A stretch of DNA of 64,000 nucleotides from Plantibacter sp. Leaf314 (GCF_001423185.1 NZ_LMOB01000001.1:2741920-2805919), one strand, 5' to 3'; shown: positions 52,161-60,781, counted from the first letter of the stretch. The notes: generated by a model from the sequence alone, not told the origin. Program-made: numbers and translations.

Positions 52161-52483
52161 TCTGGTTGCTCCTGGCCGGTGCCATCGTCACCGAGGTCAC
52201 CGCGACGCTCTCCCTCCGCGCCTCCGAGGGCTTGCGGAAGAAGCGCTGGATCGCGCCCGTCGTCGTCTCCTACCTCGCGGCCTTCGGGCTCCTCACGATC
52301 GCCCTCGCGAACGGGATGCCCGTCGGGATCGCCTACGGCATCTGGGCCGCCTGCGGTGTCGCGCTCACGGCGATCGGTGCGCGCGTGCTGTTCAAGGAAA
52401 AACTCACCCCGCGCATGATCGTCGGCATCGGCTTGATCGCCGTCGGCGTGCTCGTGATCGAACTCGGCTCGCAGGCGCACTGA
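52157..52483 (+). CDS. SMR-family drug/metabolite exporter subunit 2
   Basis: A 108-aa SMR protein, partner of the preceding one: E13 lies in GAIVTEVTATLSLR, and helix 3 is GIAYGIWAACGVALTAIGAR. With four helices and almost no tail it is nearer to standard EmrE length. The co-translated TetR-SMR-SMR arrangement suggests a regulated exporter of cationic toxic compounds or guanidine-like metabolites; the substrate is unknown. Confidence 0.93.
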   Translation: MIWLLLAGAIVTEVTATLSLRASEGLRKKRWIAPVVVSYLAAFGLLTIALANGMPVGIAYGIWAACGVALTAIGARVLFKEKLTPRMIVGIGLIAVGVLVIELGSQAH

Positions 52484-52529
52484 CCCGCACCGCTCGTCAC
52501 CACACCCCCTCCCACCCGAACGGAGTCCC

Positions 52530-53141
52530 ATGTTCACCATCGCCCCCGCCTCGCCCGCCGACCTGGAGGACGCCGCGGCCGTGCTCGCGGCCGCCTTCCG
52601 AGAGGACACGGTCACCTCGACGCTCGTCTCCGGTGCTGACCGTGGCCGCCGGCTCGCCCTCCTGTTCGAAGCGATGCTGCGTTCGAGTGCGGCGTCGAGC
52701 AGTCGCGTCGACCTGGCCCGACGTGACACGGACGGCGTCGTCCTCGGTGTCGCCGTCTGGGAGACGCCGGACGCACGTCACTCCCTGCTCGACCAGGCGC
52801 GGCAGTTGCCGATGTTCGTCCGTGCACTCGGCCTGCGCGGACTTCCCCGAGCCATGCGCCTGCAGCGGACGCTCGCACAGCACCGCCCGGCCGAACCGCA
52901 CTGGTACCTCGCACAGATCGGTGTGGGCGACGGCGCTCGCGGAGCCGGTGTCGGGGGTGCGCTGCTCGAATCGCGGCTGCGTGCCATCGACGCCGATGCG
53001 CTCCCCGCGTACCTGGAGTCGTCGAACGAGCGCAACCGCGCCCTGTATCGGCGGAGCGGGTTCCGGAGTATCGCGTCGATCGCGGGCATCCCGGGCGTGG
53101 TGCCGGCCGCGATGTGGCGGGACGTCGTGCGGCCTGCCTGA
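52530..53141 (+). CDS. GNAT-family N-acetyltransferase
   Basis: A 203-aa acetyltransferase. The acetyl-CoA pyrophosphate loop (motif A) is IGVGDGARGAGVGGALLESR (about 131-150, Q/RxxGxG/A type), followed by YLESSNERNRALYRRSGFRS (motif B, about 162-181), the usual N-acetyltransferase alcove. The N-terminal half (DLEDAAAVLAAAFRED) starts in the standard way. CGGAGT precedes the ATG. It is monocistronic. Acceptor substrate unknown. Confidence 0.9.
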   Translation: MFTIAPASPADLEDAAAVLAAAFREDTVTSTLVSGADRGRRLALLFEAMLRSSAASSSRVDLARRDTDGVVLGVAVWETPDARHSLLDQARQLPMFVRALGLRGLPRAMRLQRTLAQHRPAEPHWYLAQIGVGDGARGAGVGGALLESRLRAIDADALPAYLESSNERNRALYRRSGFRSIASIAGIPGVVPAAMWRDVVRPA

Positions 53142-53248
53142 GCGCGGTCGGGCGGGGTGGGGACCGCTCCCCATTGAGTCGGTGGCCGGTCTGCGCCATC
53201 CTCGTCGTGGGTGGAACAGCCCGCAACCGACAGCCTTGGGGGGCTCCT

Positions 53249-53764
53249 GTGGACAGCAACACGCTCGCGATCATCGCCATGCTCGTCCTGCTCGCCATCG
53301 TCGGGTTGGGGGTGTTGAAGGGGCTCGGGCGTCGGAAGATCCGCGAGGCCGGCGAGAGCAAGCAGGCCAGAATCCCCGCGACCCTGCAGGAGTTCGGCCG
53401 CTCCGTCATCCTCGGCACCGACGCTGCGAGGGCCGTCGCACTCGTCGAGGGCCTGCCGAAGAGCCGGTTGAAGTCGCTGCGTCCGGGGGTGTGGGGACTG
53501 AACCAGATCTCGAAGGAGGACGCCGTCATCGAGGTGTGGCCGGCGGGCTCCGGATCCGAGGTGCTCGTCACCTCGCTCGAGGAGAACTTCGGGTTCCCGC
53601 AGGGCCTCGACGGGTGGCAGAAGTTCGCCGCTCAGCTGGAGGCGGCCGCCACGGCGCAGGGTGTCTCCGTCCAGCGTGGTGCGCGTGCCTTCCGCTACCA
53701 GCCGGCGCCCGCCAACAGCCTCGACCGCGCGCACTGGGTGCTCGAGAAGGTCGTCGCGCGGTAG
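53249..53764 (+). CDS. Membrane-anchored protein of unknown function
   Basis: A 171-aa protein with one N-terminal hydrophobic helix (about 5-22, LAIIAMLVLLAIVGLGVL), a basic patch and a soluble domain without recognisable motifs (LQEFGRSVILGTDAARAVAL, GFPQGLDGWQKFAAQLEAAA). GGGGGG lies 5 nt before the GTG start at 53249. A repeat array begins 5 bp after the stop. I propose no function. Confidence 0.7.
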   Translation: MDSNTLAIIAMLVLLAIVGLGVLKGLGRRKIREAGESKQARIPATLQEFGRSVILGTDAARAVALVEGLPKSRLKSLRPGVWGLNQISKEDAVIEVWPAGSGSEVLVTSLEENFGFPQGLDGWQKFAAQLEAAATAQGVSVQRGARAFRYQPAPANSLDRAHWVLEKVVAR

Positions 53765-53769
53765 CCTCC

Positions 53770-53888
53770 GGTCGCTGAGCCTGACCCCGGTCCCCGAGCC
53801 TGTCGAAGGGCGGTCCGGTGCCCCTCCGGTCCCTGAGCTTGTCGAAGGGCGGAGTCTTCTGGTCCCGGTCCCTGAGCCTGTCGAAGGG
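53770..53888 (-). repeat. Array of four 22-bp repeat copies
   Basis: A truncated copy (53770-53783) and three full copies at 53789-53810, 53828-53849 and 53867-53888, all in the same orientation, about 39 bp apart. They fill the 138-bp gap between two convergent genes. Confidence 0.9.
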
Positions 53889-53902
53889 CTTGTTCGGGCT
53901 TG

Positions 53903-55588
53903 CTACAGGTTCCCGAGGTACGCCAGGCGCTCGCCGCCGAGCTCGATCGCGAGCGCCCGCTGCCGCTTCACGCGCCGCCATCGCACGATGAACAGGACCG
54001 TGCCGACGGCCGCGAGCACGACGCTGACGCCGAGCATGATCGGTCCGGTGGCCCCGAGCTCCTCCGGGTCGACGGACAGCAGCGCGCCCGCGAGGATCCC
54101 GACCCCGCCGAGGCAGGTGCCGGCGTACGCTCCGGCCGCGAACAGGCGTGACGCGGGGATCGGTCCGAGGAAGTGCTGCAGGAGGACGGGTGGGAGGCCT
54201 CTGCGGCGTTGTTCCGGTCCGCGGCTGTCGAGCCAGTCGAGGGAGAAGCGCTGGGCGATGCTGATCTCGCGGGCGCGAGCGATACCGCCGACGATCCACG
54301 CGACGAACGCGAGCAGCGCCGACCCGACCACCGCGACCGCGACGAAGGCGTTGGCGTCGCTCGGCAGGCGGTCGAGGACGCCTTCGGCGATGGCCGCCCC
54401 GAAGATCGCGAGCAGGGCGACACCGGCGAGGCCGAAGAGGATCCGGTCGCAGATCTTCCGGAGGGTGCGCGCGCCGATCGTCGCCGGGATGGGCTGGAGG
54501 TGGACGACGTCGTCATCGTCGGCGAGCCACGACCGCATCCGGCCCCGGTCCTGCGGTGGGACCCACGACGGGAGCTCGCGCTCGTCGTCCGGGTCGACGC
54601 GTTCCGCGTCCCGGTTGCCGAGCGATCCGTTCCGGTCGCCGAGCTTGTCGAGGTGCACCTGGTCGACGACCTGTTCCGCGGCCAGTCGGGCGGGGTCGTC
54701 CGGTCGTCGGAACCGGTCGTCGTCGCTGGTGTCGTCCTCGGCCTCCAGCGGGTCGGACTCGTCTTCGACGACCGACCCGTATTGCGGTGCGGGTGGGACG
54801 AACGGGGTCGGGTCCGAGTCCGGGGCGTCGGGCGTCGCCGGCGGTGCATCCGCGGCACGGTGCGTGGGGTCGGGCGCCGTGCCCTGCGCGATCCGCGTCG
54901 CTTCCTCCCGGACACTCCGGCCGAGCGGCCCGGCGGCCTGCACCACGGCGTCCAGCAGCTTCACGTCGCCCGAAGCCTCCGCTGCCGTGATGCAGTCGGC
55001 GATGAACCCGCGTCGACCGATCGTGACGTTCGAGCCCTTCCCGGCGAGTGAGCGGGAGATGCGTTCTCGGCCGACGTCGAGCGGATCCTGGCCGGTGTCG
55101 TCGGGGATGCCGCTGCCGGCGATGAGTGCGACGAGTGGCACGAGGTCGGAGGTGGGGAGGCTGCGGAGCCAACCGCCGTTCATGATGATGCGTGCCCGCG
55201 CGCCGGTGTCGGTCGTGATGCGGAGACTGAGGACCGGGGTGGTCGCGGCGGGACTGCGGGTGAGGAGTTCGCCGCTTACGATCGACCGGAGCGGGACCGC
55301 CTGGCCGCCGAGGAGCGCGGTGCCGCGGACGGCGTCGACGCCGACCGGGCGGAAGGCGCTCGCGAGGTGGAGCAGGCAGATGCCGGCGGTGATGAGGAAG
55401 AAGACCGGAATGGTGACGAGTGCCGTGGGTGCGATGTCGAAGATGCTGTCGACGACGCTCCCGGTGATCCAGCCGAGGACGGCGGCGAGGATGCCGGACA
55501 GGACCAGGATGAGGACGAGGTTCGACCGGACCGGAGGACGGCCGATCATCGTGTAGCCGTCGACGGTCGGTCCTGATGCTGCGTGCAC
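53903..55588 (-). CDS. Large membrane protein of unknown function
   Basis: A 561-aa protein with two N-terminal helices (about 25-47 and 55-75), a long cytosolic region, and four C-terminal helices (about 375-397, 405-430, 475-500, 505-525). The cytosolic region has one ordered part (about 80-210, VDAVRGTALLGGQAVPLRSI) and an acidic, proline-rich disordered part (about 220-345). I recognise no family. The GTG at 55588 is chosen for its perfect GGAGGAG 4 nt upstream. Repeat copies flank it on both sides. Confidence 0.75.
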   Translation of the reverse strand: MHAASGPTVDGYTMIGRPPVRSNLVLILVLSGILAAVLGWITGSVVDSIFDIAPTALVTIPVFFLITAGICLLHLASAFRPVGVDAVRGTALLGGQAVPLRSIVSGELLTRSPAATTPVLSLRITTDTGARARIIMNGGWLRSLPTSDLVPLVALIAGSGIPDDTGQDPLDVGRERISRSLAGKGSNVTIGRRGFIADCITAAEASGDVKLLDAVVQAAGPLGRSVREEATRIAQGTAPDPTHRAADAPPATPDAPDSDPTPFVPPAPQYGSVVEDESDPLEAEDDTSDDDRFRRPDDPARLAAEQVVDQVHLDKLGDRNGSLGNRDAERVDPDDERELPSWVPPQDRGRMRSWLADDDDVVHLQPIPATIGARTLRKICDRILFGLAGVALLAIFGAAIAEGVLDRLPSDANAFVAVAVVGSALLAFVAWIVGGIARAREISIAQRFSLDWLDSRGPEQRRRGLPPVLLQHFLGPIPASRLFAAGAYAGTCLGGVGILAGALLSVDPEELGATGPIMLGVSVVLAAVGTVLFIVRWRRVKRQRALAIELGGERLAYLGNL

Positions 55589-55677
55589 GTGTCTCCTCCA
55601 GCGGGTGGTCGCATCGACTGTTCCATGTCGGTGTCGTTCCTGTCGAGCGCGACGCCCGGGCCCCTGAAGTTGTCTCC

Positions 55678-55785
55678 GGTCCCTGAGCTTGTCCCCGGTC
55701 CCTGAGCCTGTCGAAGGGCCACCCGCCTCCAACCGTGAGCCGGACGCCGCACCCGATCACTCCGGTCCCTGAGCCTGTCGAAGGG
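55678..55785 (-). repeat. 22-bp repeat copies upstream of the large membrane gene
   Basis: A truncated copy (55678-55693) and full copies at 55697-55718 and 55764-55785, all in the same orientation as the array at 53770-53888. With the tRNA promoter they account for most of the 310-bp gap before tRNA-Arg. Confidence 0.9.
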
Positions 55786-55822
55786 CAGCCCACCCCAGCT
55801 CCCTGCCCCCGCCGAGGCTCGA

Positions 55823-55852
55823 TTGGCGTCTGGAGCCTCCGTGTTGTAGGCT
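55823..55852 (+). promoter_or_regulatory. tRNA-Arg promoter
   Basis: TTGGCG (55823-55828), 18 nt, then TAGGCT (55847-55852), followed 46 nt later by tRNA-Arg. This is the most canonical -35/-10 pair in the window. Confidence 0.65.
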
Positions 55853-55898
55853 CTACTTCGGCCTGCCGAGCCGAAGTTCTCTTCTCTCAGCAAGCAAT

Positions 55899-55971
55899 GC
55901 GCCCGTAGCTCAACGGATAGAGCATCTGACTACGGATCAGAAGGTTGGGGGTTCGAATCCCTTCGGGCGCA
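55899..55971 (+). tRNA. tRNA-Arg (anticodon ACG)
   Basis: A 73-nt tRNA. The acceptor stem is GCGCCCG/CGGGCGC and the anticodon arm is TCTGA-CTACGGA-TCAGA with ACG at 55932-55934 (A34 expected to be inosine). The T arm has GGTTCGAATCC. CCA is not encoded. Confidence 0.97.
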
Positions 55972-55979
55972 CAGTACGG

Positions 55980-56010
55980 AAAGCGGTCCACTTCGGTGGG
56001 CCGCTTTTTT
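55980..56010 (+). terminator. Intrinsic terminator of tRNA-Arg
   Basis: A 12-bp stem AAAGCGGTCCAC/GTGGGCCGCTTT with a TTCG tetraloop and a run of six T, 8 nt after the tRNA. Confidence 0.92.
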
Positions 56011-56014
56011 CGTG

Positions 56015-56099
56015 CCGCGTGACAGCAGGACATCTGCGCGAGAACCGGACGGAATCACGCGAAGCGTCCTGCTCTCGTGCGTTCGTCCTGTTCTCGTGC
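56015..56099. repeat. Interleaved inverted and direct repeats
   Basis: AGCAGGAC (56024-56031) pairs with GTCCTGCT (56066-56073), and GCGCGAGAACCGGAC (56036-56050) pairs with GTCCTGTTCTCGTGC (56085-56099, two mismatches). The right arm is itself a 15-bp direct repeat (56066-56080 and 56085-56099). It lies between tRNA-Arg and the convergent nuclease gene and shares CCGCGTGACAGCAGGA with the element at 63744. Confidence 0.7.
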
Positions 56100-56114
56100 T
56101 GTGGGCGGGTGCGG

Positions 56115-56897
56115 CTACGCGCCGCAGGTGCCCAGCGTGCTGGTCAGCTCCTGGCGATCGGCGTCGTCGAGCGTGAGGTCGTAGGCCATCAGCACGAGCA
56201 CGAACCTGGCCGCATACTCGCAGTGCGAGGCGGCGGCCGGCGGCATCCAGTCGCCGGGACCGGAGTCCGACTTCGACGAGTTCGTGGCACCGTCGACGGC
56301 CTGCAGGTTGATCGGATCGTTCGCGAACTGCTCCCGCTGCTCCGGCGTCCACGCGTTCCCGCCATGCCGCCAGCCCCACGCCAACGGCACGACGTGGTCG
56401 ATCTGCACCAGCTGGCTCGACCGCTCGCCACGCTGGAAATCGATCGTCGTCCCCGTGTAGAGGTCGTGCAGCACACCCGTGAGGACGACACAGTCGCGGG
56501 TGCCCGGCTTGAAGGTGACCCCGACGAGGTCGCGCGCGAGGACGTCGTTTCGGGTGTCGCAGCCGTTGCGATCGACGTCGGCCCAGCGCTGACCGAACAG
56601 CTCCCGGTCGTAACCGGTCGCCACCCGGGAGGCGGTGTCGACGTCGGCGAGCGCGTCCTCGACCGCCGACCCCGAGACGACCAGCTGCCCGGATGCGTCG
56701 ACGACCGCGAACCCGGCCGCCTCGAGGGAGGCACGGGCGCTCGGGCTGACCGGCGCGGGGACCGGCGCCGCGGACGACAACGACGGCGATGGCGACAGGA
56801 CACCGCCGAACACCGTCCCGCCGCCGAGCTGCGTGGCGACGAGGACCACGACGGCCGCCAGCAGGGCGACGAGCAACGCCACAGGAGTCTTCTTCAT
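56115..56897 (-). CDS. Secreted HNH-type nuclease (DUF1524 family)
   Basis: A 260-aa exported protein. The signal peptide or anchor is MKKTPVALLVALLAAVVVLV (1-20), followed by a Ser/Pro/Ala linker. The GmrSD C-terminal/DUF1524 nuclease domain is at about 85-240. Its His-Me finger is QLVQIDHVVPLAWGWRHGG (about 163-181, catalytic H in DHVVPL), then NDPINLQAVDGATNSSKSDS with the conserved NLQ..N..K, and SHCEYAARFVLV. Cysteines at about 113, 135 and near the end can form extracellular disulfides. Probable function: extracellular DNA degradation. It is monocistronic. Confidence 0.88.
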   Translation of the reverse strand: MKKTPVALLVALLAAVVVLVATQLGGGTVFGGVLSPSPSLSSAAPVPAPVSPSARASLEAAGFAVVDASGQLVVSGSAVEDALADVDTASRVATGYDRELFGQRWADVDRNGCDTRNDVLARDLVGVTFKPGTRDCVVLTGVLHDLYTGTTIDFQRGERSSQLVQIDHVVPLAWGWRHGGNAWTPEQREQFANDPINLQAVDGATNSSKSDSGPGDWMPPAAASHCEYAARFVLVLMAYDLTLDDADRQELTSTLGTCGA

Positions 56898-56965
56898 GCT
56901 GGGTGTTCTCCTCGGGGTTGCGCCTTCTCAGCGTAGAGGTGGGTGCTGACATGGATAGGTGGGCG

Positions 56966-57018
56966 CCCTTCGACAGGCTCAGGGACCGGGGTCGCGCCCT
57001 TCGACAAGCTCAGGGACC
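56966..57018 (+). repeat. Two 22-bp repeat copies upstream of fdhA
   Basis: Copies at 56966-56987 (G variant) and 56997-57018 (A variant), same orientation, in the divergent gap between the nuclease gene and fdhA. Confidence 0.9.
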
Positions 57019-57107
57019 ACGGGGCCTGCCGCTGCGGACGAGAGCGGGATAGGGTCATGCAGACACAGGGTGCCCCACACCGGGCGCCCGCGATCAAGGA
57101 GGATCAC

Positions 57108-58328
57108 GTGTCAGGTAACAGAGCCGTCGCCTACAAAGCAGCCGGAGTCGTCGAGGTCATCGACATCGACTACCCCACCTTCGAACTGAAGGACGGACCG
57201 GGGGTGAACCCGGCCAACGTCGGTCGGAAGGTCCCTCACGGTGCGATCCTGCGAACGGTCGCGACGAACATCTGCGGCTCCGACCAACACATGGTCCGCG
57301 GTCGCACCACCGCACCGCCGAACCTGGTCCTCGGACACGAGATCACCGGTGAAGTGGTCGAGGTCGGGCCCGACGTCGAGTTCATCAAGGTCGGCGACAT
57401 CGTCTCCGTCCCGTTCAACATCGCCTGCGGACGCTGTCGCAACTGCAAGGAACGCAAGACCGGCATCTGCCTCAACGTGAACCCGGACCGCCCCGGCAGC
57501 GCCTACGGCTACGTCGACATGGGTGGTTGGGTGGGCGGGCAGGCCGAGTTCGTGCTCGTGCCCTACGCCGACTGGAACCTCCTGAAGTTCCCCGACCGCG
57601 ACCAGGCGCTCGAGAAGATCATGGACCTCACCATGCTGTCCGACATCTTCCCGACCGGCTTCCACGGTGCCGTCACGGCAGGCGTCGGCGTCGGATCGAC
57701 CGTCTACGTCGCGGGTGCCGGCCCCGTCGGACTTGCCGCGGCGACCGGCGCGATGCTGCTCGGTGCCGCAGCCGTCATCGTCGGCGACATGAACGCCGAC
57801 CGGCTGGCCCAGGCCCGGAGCTTCGGCTGCGAGACCGTCGACCTCACCAAGGGCGAACCGGGGGAGCAGATCGAACAGATCCTCGGTGTCCCCGAGGTCG
57901 ACTGTGCGGTCGACGCCGTCGGCTTCGAGGCTCGCGGCCACGGCGGTGACGCAGGCCACGAAGCCCCGGCGACCGTACTGAACTCGCTCATGGACATCAC
58001 GGCGGCCGGTGGAGCCCTCGGCATCCCCGGGCTCTACGTGACGGGTGACCCGGGCGGCATCGACGAGGCCGCGAAGAAGGGCGCACTCTCCCTGAGCCTC
58101 GGCACGGGTTGGGCGAAGTCACTGTCGTTCACCACCGGCCAGTGCCCGGTCATGAAGTACAACCACGGCCTCATGATGGCGATCCTCCACGACAAGGTCC
58201 ACATCGCGAAGAACGTGAACGCCACCGCGATCACCCTCGAAGAAGCCCCGCGCGGGTACGCGGAGTTCGACGCGGGAGCGGCCCAGAAGTACGTGCTCAA
58301 CCCGAACGGCTACCTCGACGCCGCGTAG
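57108..58328 (+). CDS. fdhA: Glutathione-independent formaldehyde dehydrogenase
   Basis: A 406-aa zinc-containing medium-chain dehydrogenase that oxidises formaldehyde to formate with NAD+ and needs no thiol cofactor. It is close along its length to the 398-aa Pseudomonas putida enzyme, for example CGSDQHMVRGRTTAPPNLVL (catalytic zinc C and H, then GHEITGEV), ACGRCRNCKERKTGIC (structural zinc cysteines), VAGAGPVGLAAATGAMLLGA (NAD-binding) and DCAVDAVGFEARGHG. AAGGAGG lies 6 nt before the GTG start, and TAGGGT at 57050-57055 is a possible -10. A terminator follows at 58377. Confidence 0.95.
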   Translation: MSGNRAVAYKAAGVVEVIDIDYPTFELKDGPGVNPANVGRKVPHGAILRTVATNICGSDQHMVRGRTTAPPNLVLGHEITGEVVEVGPDVEFIKVGDIVSVPFNIACGRCRNCKERKTGICLNVNPDRPGSAYGYVDMGGWVGGQAEFVLVPYADWNLLKFPDRDQALEKIMDLTMLSDIFPTGFHGAVTAGVGVGSTVYVAGAGPVGLAAATGAMLLGAAAVIVGDMNADRLAQARSFGCETVDLTKGEPGEQIEQILGVPEVDCAVDAVGFEARGHGGDAGHEAPATVLNSLMDITAAGGALGIPGLYVTGDPGGIDEAAKKGALSLSLGTGWAKSLSFTTGQCPVMKYNHGLMMAILHDKVHIAKNVNATAITLEEAPRGYAEFDAGAAQKYVLNPNGYLDAA

Positions 58329-58376
58329 GCGCCCAGGCTCCGACCGCTCCTGAGCGGTCCGCCGCCCGTACACCCG

Positions 58377-58410
58377 ATCCGCCCTCCGGCCACCGCGCCG
58401 GAGGGCGGAT
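58377..58410 (+). terminator. Terminator after fdhA
   Basis: A perfect 14-bp stem ATCCGCCCTCCGGC/GCCGGAGGGCGGAT with a 6-nt loop, 48 nt after the fdhA stop. Confidence 0.85.
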
Positions 58411-58615
58411 TCGCGTTGTCACCGGGAGATCTCGACTACTGATTTTTCGCCAGAACACGTCCTGCAGGGCATCCGCAACAGCGTTGTCTGACGAACAGCT
58501 GTGTGAACCGTGAGATTCCCTCCTCACGGTCCGTCTCTCCAATGACGCGGAACACCGGCGGGGCCTTGGGGCCCGTCCCGCGGCGAAGAGATCCCCATCA
58601 CGCACAAGGACGACC

Positions 58616-59653
58616 ATGCAGCACTCCTTCCTCGCACCAGAAGCAGACCCGGAGCGCGAATCCGACATCACCGGCACCATGCTCGGCAGCACGAGCAGCT
58701 CGGTGTCGACGGTGCCGATCCGCAAGGTCACCGTCAGCGGCGACGACCCCGCGACCGCACGTCAGAACTACGAGCGCGCCTACGACGGCAGTCGCTTCAC
58801 CGTCACCCGCGGTACCGAGCCGTTCTCGTTCCAGTGGGTGTCGATCGGCGACGACCGTGTCTCGCTCCGCACGGCCACGATGAATGGTCACGTCACCGGG
58901 GAGACCCCTGGGTTGACGGACTACGTGGTCTCCTGGGTGCAGACCGGCGGCGGATGGATCGTGCGACGTGACGGGCAGCGGATGGAGATCCCGCGATCCC
59001 CGTTCGTCCTGCCGTTCCACCGGCCGTACACGGTGCACCTCACCCCGCACCGGCAGAACTCCGTGGTCTTCGCACCCGCCTATCTCGAGGACCTCGCGAC
59101 GGAGATCCACGCCGGCCCGAGTCAGCAGCTCTCCTTCGACCTCGAGGCGACGCCGACCACTGCGGCGATCGAACGCTGGCGGACCGCGCTGAACGCCTCC
59201 ACCCCGGTGCTCACCGACGAGGCCGCCCCGCCGTTGCTGCGGATGAACGCTCAGCGACCCCTTGCGCTCGCCCTCCTGCAGCTCGCCCCGTGGGCGGTGT
59301 TCGACCTGCCTGAGACGCTCCGCGAACCCTCCATGGCCCGCACCCGCCTCGCGGTCGAATACCTGCACCACCACGCGGCGGAACCGATCACGCCCGCCGA
59401 CGCCGCGAGGGCCGCGGGCCTCCACACCCGCACCCTGCAACTGCACTGCCGCCGCGAACTCGGGATGTCGCCGACCGCCTACCTGCGGGACATCCGGCTC
59501 GGCCGGACGAGGAGCGAGCTGGCCGCGAGCGCCCCGCAGGAGACGACCGTCGGCGAGGTGGCCCGGAAGTGGGGTTTCTCCCACCTCGGACGCTTCTCTT
59601 CGGCCTACCGGACGCGCTTCGGCGAGAGCCCGAGCCAGACCCTCCGCGGCTGA
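58616..59653 (+). CDS. AraC-family transcriptional regulator
   Basis: A 345-aa regulator. The N-terminal sensor domain (about 50-210) resembles the AraC-binding-like domain of the AdpA/FeaR group (VSWVQTGGGWIVRRDGQRME, LPFHRPYTVHLTPHRQ). A C-terminal double helix-turn-helix follows at about 245-345 (ITPADAARAAGLHTRTLQLH, ELGMSPTAYLRDIRLGRTRS, GFSHLGRFSSAYRTRFGESP). AAGGA lies before the ATG. It sits between fdhA and the Asp23 cluster, on the same strand as both. A small palindrome CCGTGAG/CTCACGG at 58509-58530 upstream may be its own site. Confidence 0.92.
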   Translation: MQHSFLAPEADPERESDITGTMLGSTSSSVSTVPIRKVTVSGDDPATARQNYERAYDGSRFTVTRGTEPFSFQWVSIGDDRVSLRTATMNGHVTGETPGLTDYVVSWVQTGGGWIVRRDGQRMEIPRSPFVLPFHRPYTVHLTPHRQNSVVFAPAYLEDLATEIHAGPSQQLSFDLEATPTTAAIERWRTALNASTPVLTDEAAPPLLRMNAQRPLALALLQLAPWAVFDLPETLREPSMARTRLAVEYLHHHAAEPITPADAARAAGLHTRTLQLHCRRELGMSPTAYLRDIRLGRTRSELAASAPQETTVGEVARKWGFSHLGRFSSAYRTRFGESPSQTLRG

Positions 59654-59699
59654 GCGAGGGCCTCGCCGCCCGAATATCCAGAAAATGAGTGCTTCGCTC

Positions 59700-59724
59700 G
59701 GAAATCGTCCGCGACCGTGAGGTT
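59700..59724 (+). promoter_or_regulatory. Possible ECF-sigma promoter of the Asp23 cluster
   Basis: GGAAA (59700-59704), 17 nt, then GTT (59722-59724), matching the GGAAN(16-19)GTT form recognised by actinobacterial SigE/SigH-type factors. It lies 103 bp before the first Asp23 gene. Confidence 0.45.
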
Positions 59725-59826
59725 CGGGCGTGACGGACTGTCTCATTGATGTCGCCCGGCACACGGGCACCGCGGCCGGACCCCCGGACCGCGAAACCGC
59801 ACCACCATCCTCGAAGGAGCAACACC

Positions 59827-60246
59827 ATGTCGAACACCACCGACACCGCCACCCACGCCGCCACCACCTCCACCGGCAAGAACGTCATCGCCGACGGCGT
59901 CGTCCAGAAGGTCGCCGGCATCGCCGCCCGTGAGGTCCCCGGTGTGCACGACCTCGGTGGCGGAGCGGCCCGTGCCATCGGTGCGATCCGCAACGCGATC
60001 AACGCGCAGGACCGCGGCCAGGGCGTCAACGTCGAGGTCGGCGAGAAGCAGGTCGCTGCCGACATCGTGATCGTCGCCGAGTACCCCGTCGACCTCCAGC
60101 GTGTCGCCGACGACGTCCGTCGCAGCGTCACCGACGCGATCGCCAACGTCGTGGGCATGGACGTCACCGAGGTCAACGTGACCGTTTCCGACGTCCACAT
60201 CCCGTCCGACGACGACAACGACGCTGACGAGAGCCGCGTCCAGTGA
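59827..60246 (+). CDS. Asp23/Gls24-family envelope stress protein
   Basis: A 139-aa Asp23/Gls24 (alkaline shock) protein, a cytosolic, membrane-associated family linked to envelope stress. The domain covers about 20-125: IADGVVQKVAGIAAREVPGV at the start, then a glycine-rich loop HDLGGGAARAIG, and VNVEVGEKQVAADIVIVAEY followed by TEVNVTVSDVHIP. The C-terminus is acidic (DDDNDADES). GAAGGAG lies 8 nt before the ATG. It is the first gene of a tightly packed seven-gene cluster and overlaps the second by GTGA. Confidence 0.93.
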   Translation: MSNTTDTATHAATTSTGKNVIADGVVQKVAGIAAREVPGVHDLGGGAARAIGAIRNAINAQDRGQGVNVEVGEKQVAADIVIVAEYPVDLQRVADDVRRSVTDAIANVVGMDVTEVNVTVSDVHIPSDDDNDADESRVQ

Positions 60247-60431
60247 GCACGACCGACCGTGGCATCCTCGTCGGTGCCGTCCTCGCGCTCGCAGCCGTCG
60301 CCTTCGGCTTCTGGGCGATGATCCTCGTCGCCCTGTTCATGCTGATCGGGTTCGGCATCGGACGCGTGCTCGAGGGCAAGCTGGACCTGCGCGGCGTCGC
60401 CGACGCGCTCCGCGGGCGGCGGTCGTCGTGA
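60243..60431 (+). CDS. Small membrane protein (DUF2273-like)
   Basis: A 62-aa protein with two closely spaced helices (GILVGAVLALAAVAFGFWAM and ILVALFMLIGFGIGRVLEGK) and a basic tail DALRGRRSS. This is the size and topology of the DUF2273 proteins that accompany Asp23 and AmaP in Gram-positive bacteria. It overlaps both neighbours by GTGA (starts GTG 60243). It may form part of the membrane platform for Asp23. Confidence 0.82.
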   Translation: MSTTDRGILVGAVLALAAVAFGFWAMILVALFMLIGFGIGRVLEGKLDLRGVADALRGRRSS

Positions 60432-60781
60432 CCGCGGCGGTGGCGGCCGAACAGGCCGTGCATGGTCGCAACACGATCAGCTCCCGCGCCGTGCGTCGCG
60501 TCGTGTCTGCCGTCACCGCGGAGGAACTCGGTGTGCGGGCGTCGGAGGTCTCGGTCGAGCTCTCCGACGCCCACGGGGCCCTCACGGTCACCGCGAGCAC
60601 GCCCATCCACGTGTCGCCGCTCGGCACCGACGCCCGCACCTCGGGAACGGTGCTCGAACGCCTGGCACGCGCACAGACCAGCATCCGTGAGCGGTGCCTG
60701 AGTCTGACCGGATCGACCATCGGACGCGTCGATCTCCACATCACGGGCGCGAAGCTCGAAGAACGAAGGAGGGTGTTGTGA
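60428..60781 (+). CDS. Asp23-like protein (divergent)
   Basis: A 117-aa soluble protein with an Asp23-like secondary structure order: an N-terminal helix ISSRAVRRVVSAVTAEELGV, a strand SEVSVELSDAHGALTVTAST, a helix GTVLERLARAQTSIRERCLS and a strand GRVDLHITGAKL. It is much less conserved than the first gene, so the assignment is by pattern and position. The GTG start overlaps the previous stop (GTGA), and it overlaps the next gene likewise. Confidence 0.65.
   Translation: MTAAVAAEQAVHGRNTISSRAVRRVVSAVTAEELGVRASEVSVELSDAHGALTVTASTPIHVSPLGTDARTSGTVLERLARAQTSIRERCLSLTGSTIGRVDLHITGAKLEERRRVL

Noticed and set aside
53770..53888. CRISPR array (regularly spaced repeats of about 39-bp period)
   Set aside because: Only three full units with 17-bp gaps that are not unique spacers of normal length; the same unit is dispersed over the whole window and there are no cas genes.
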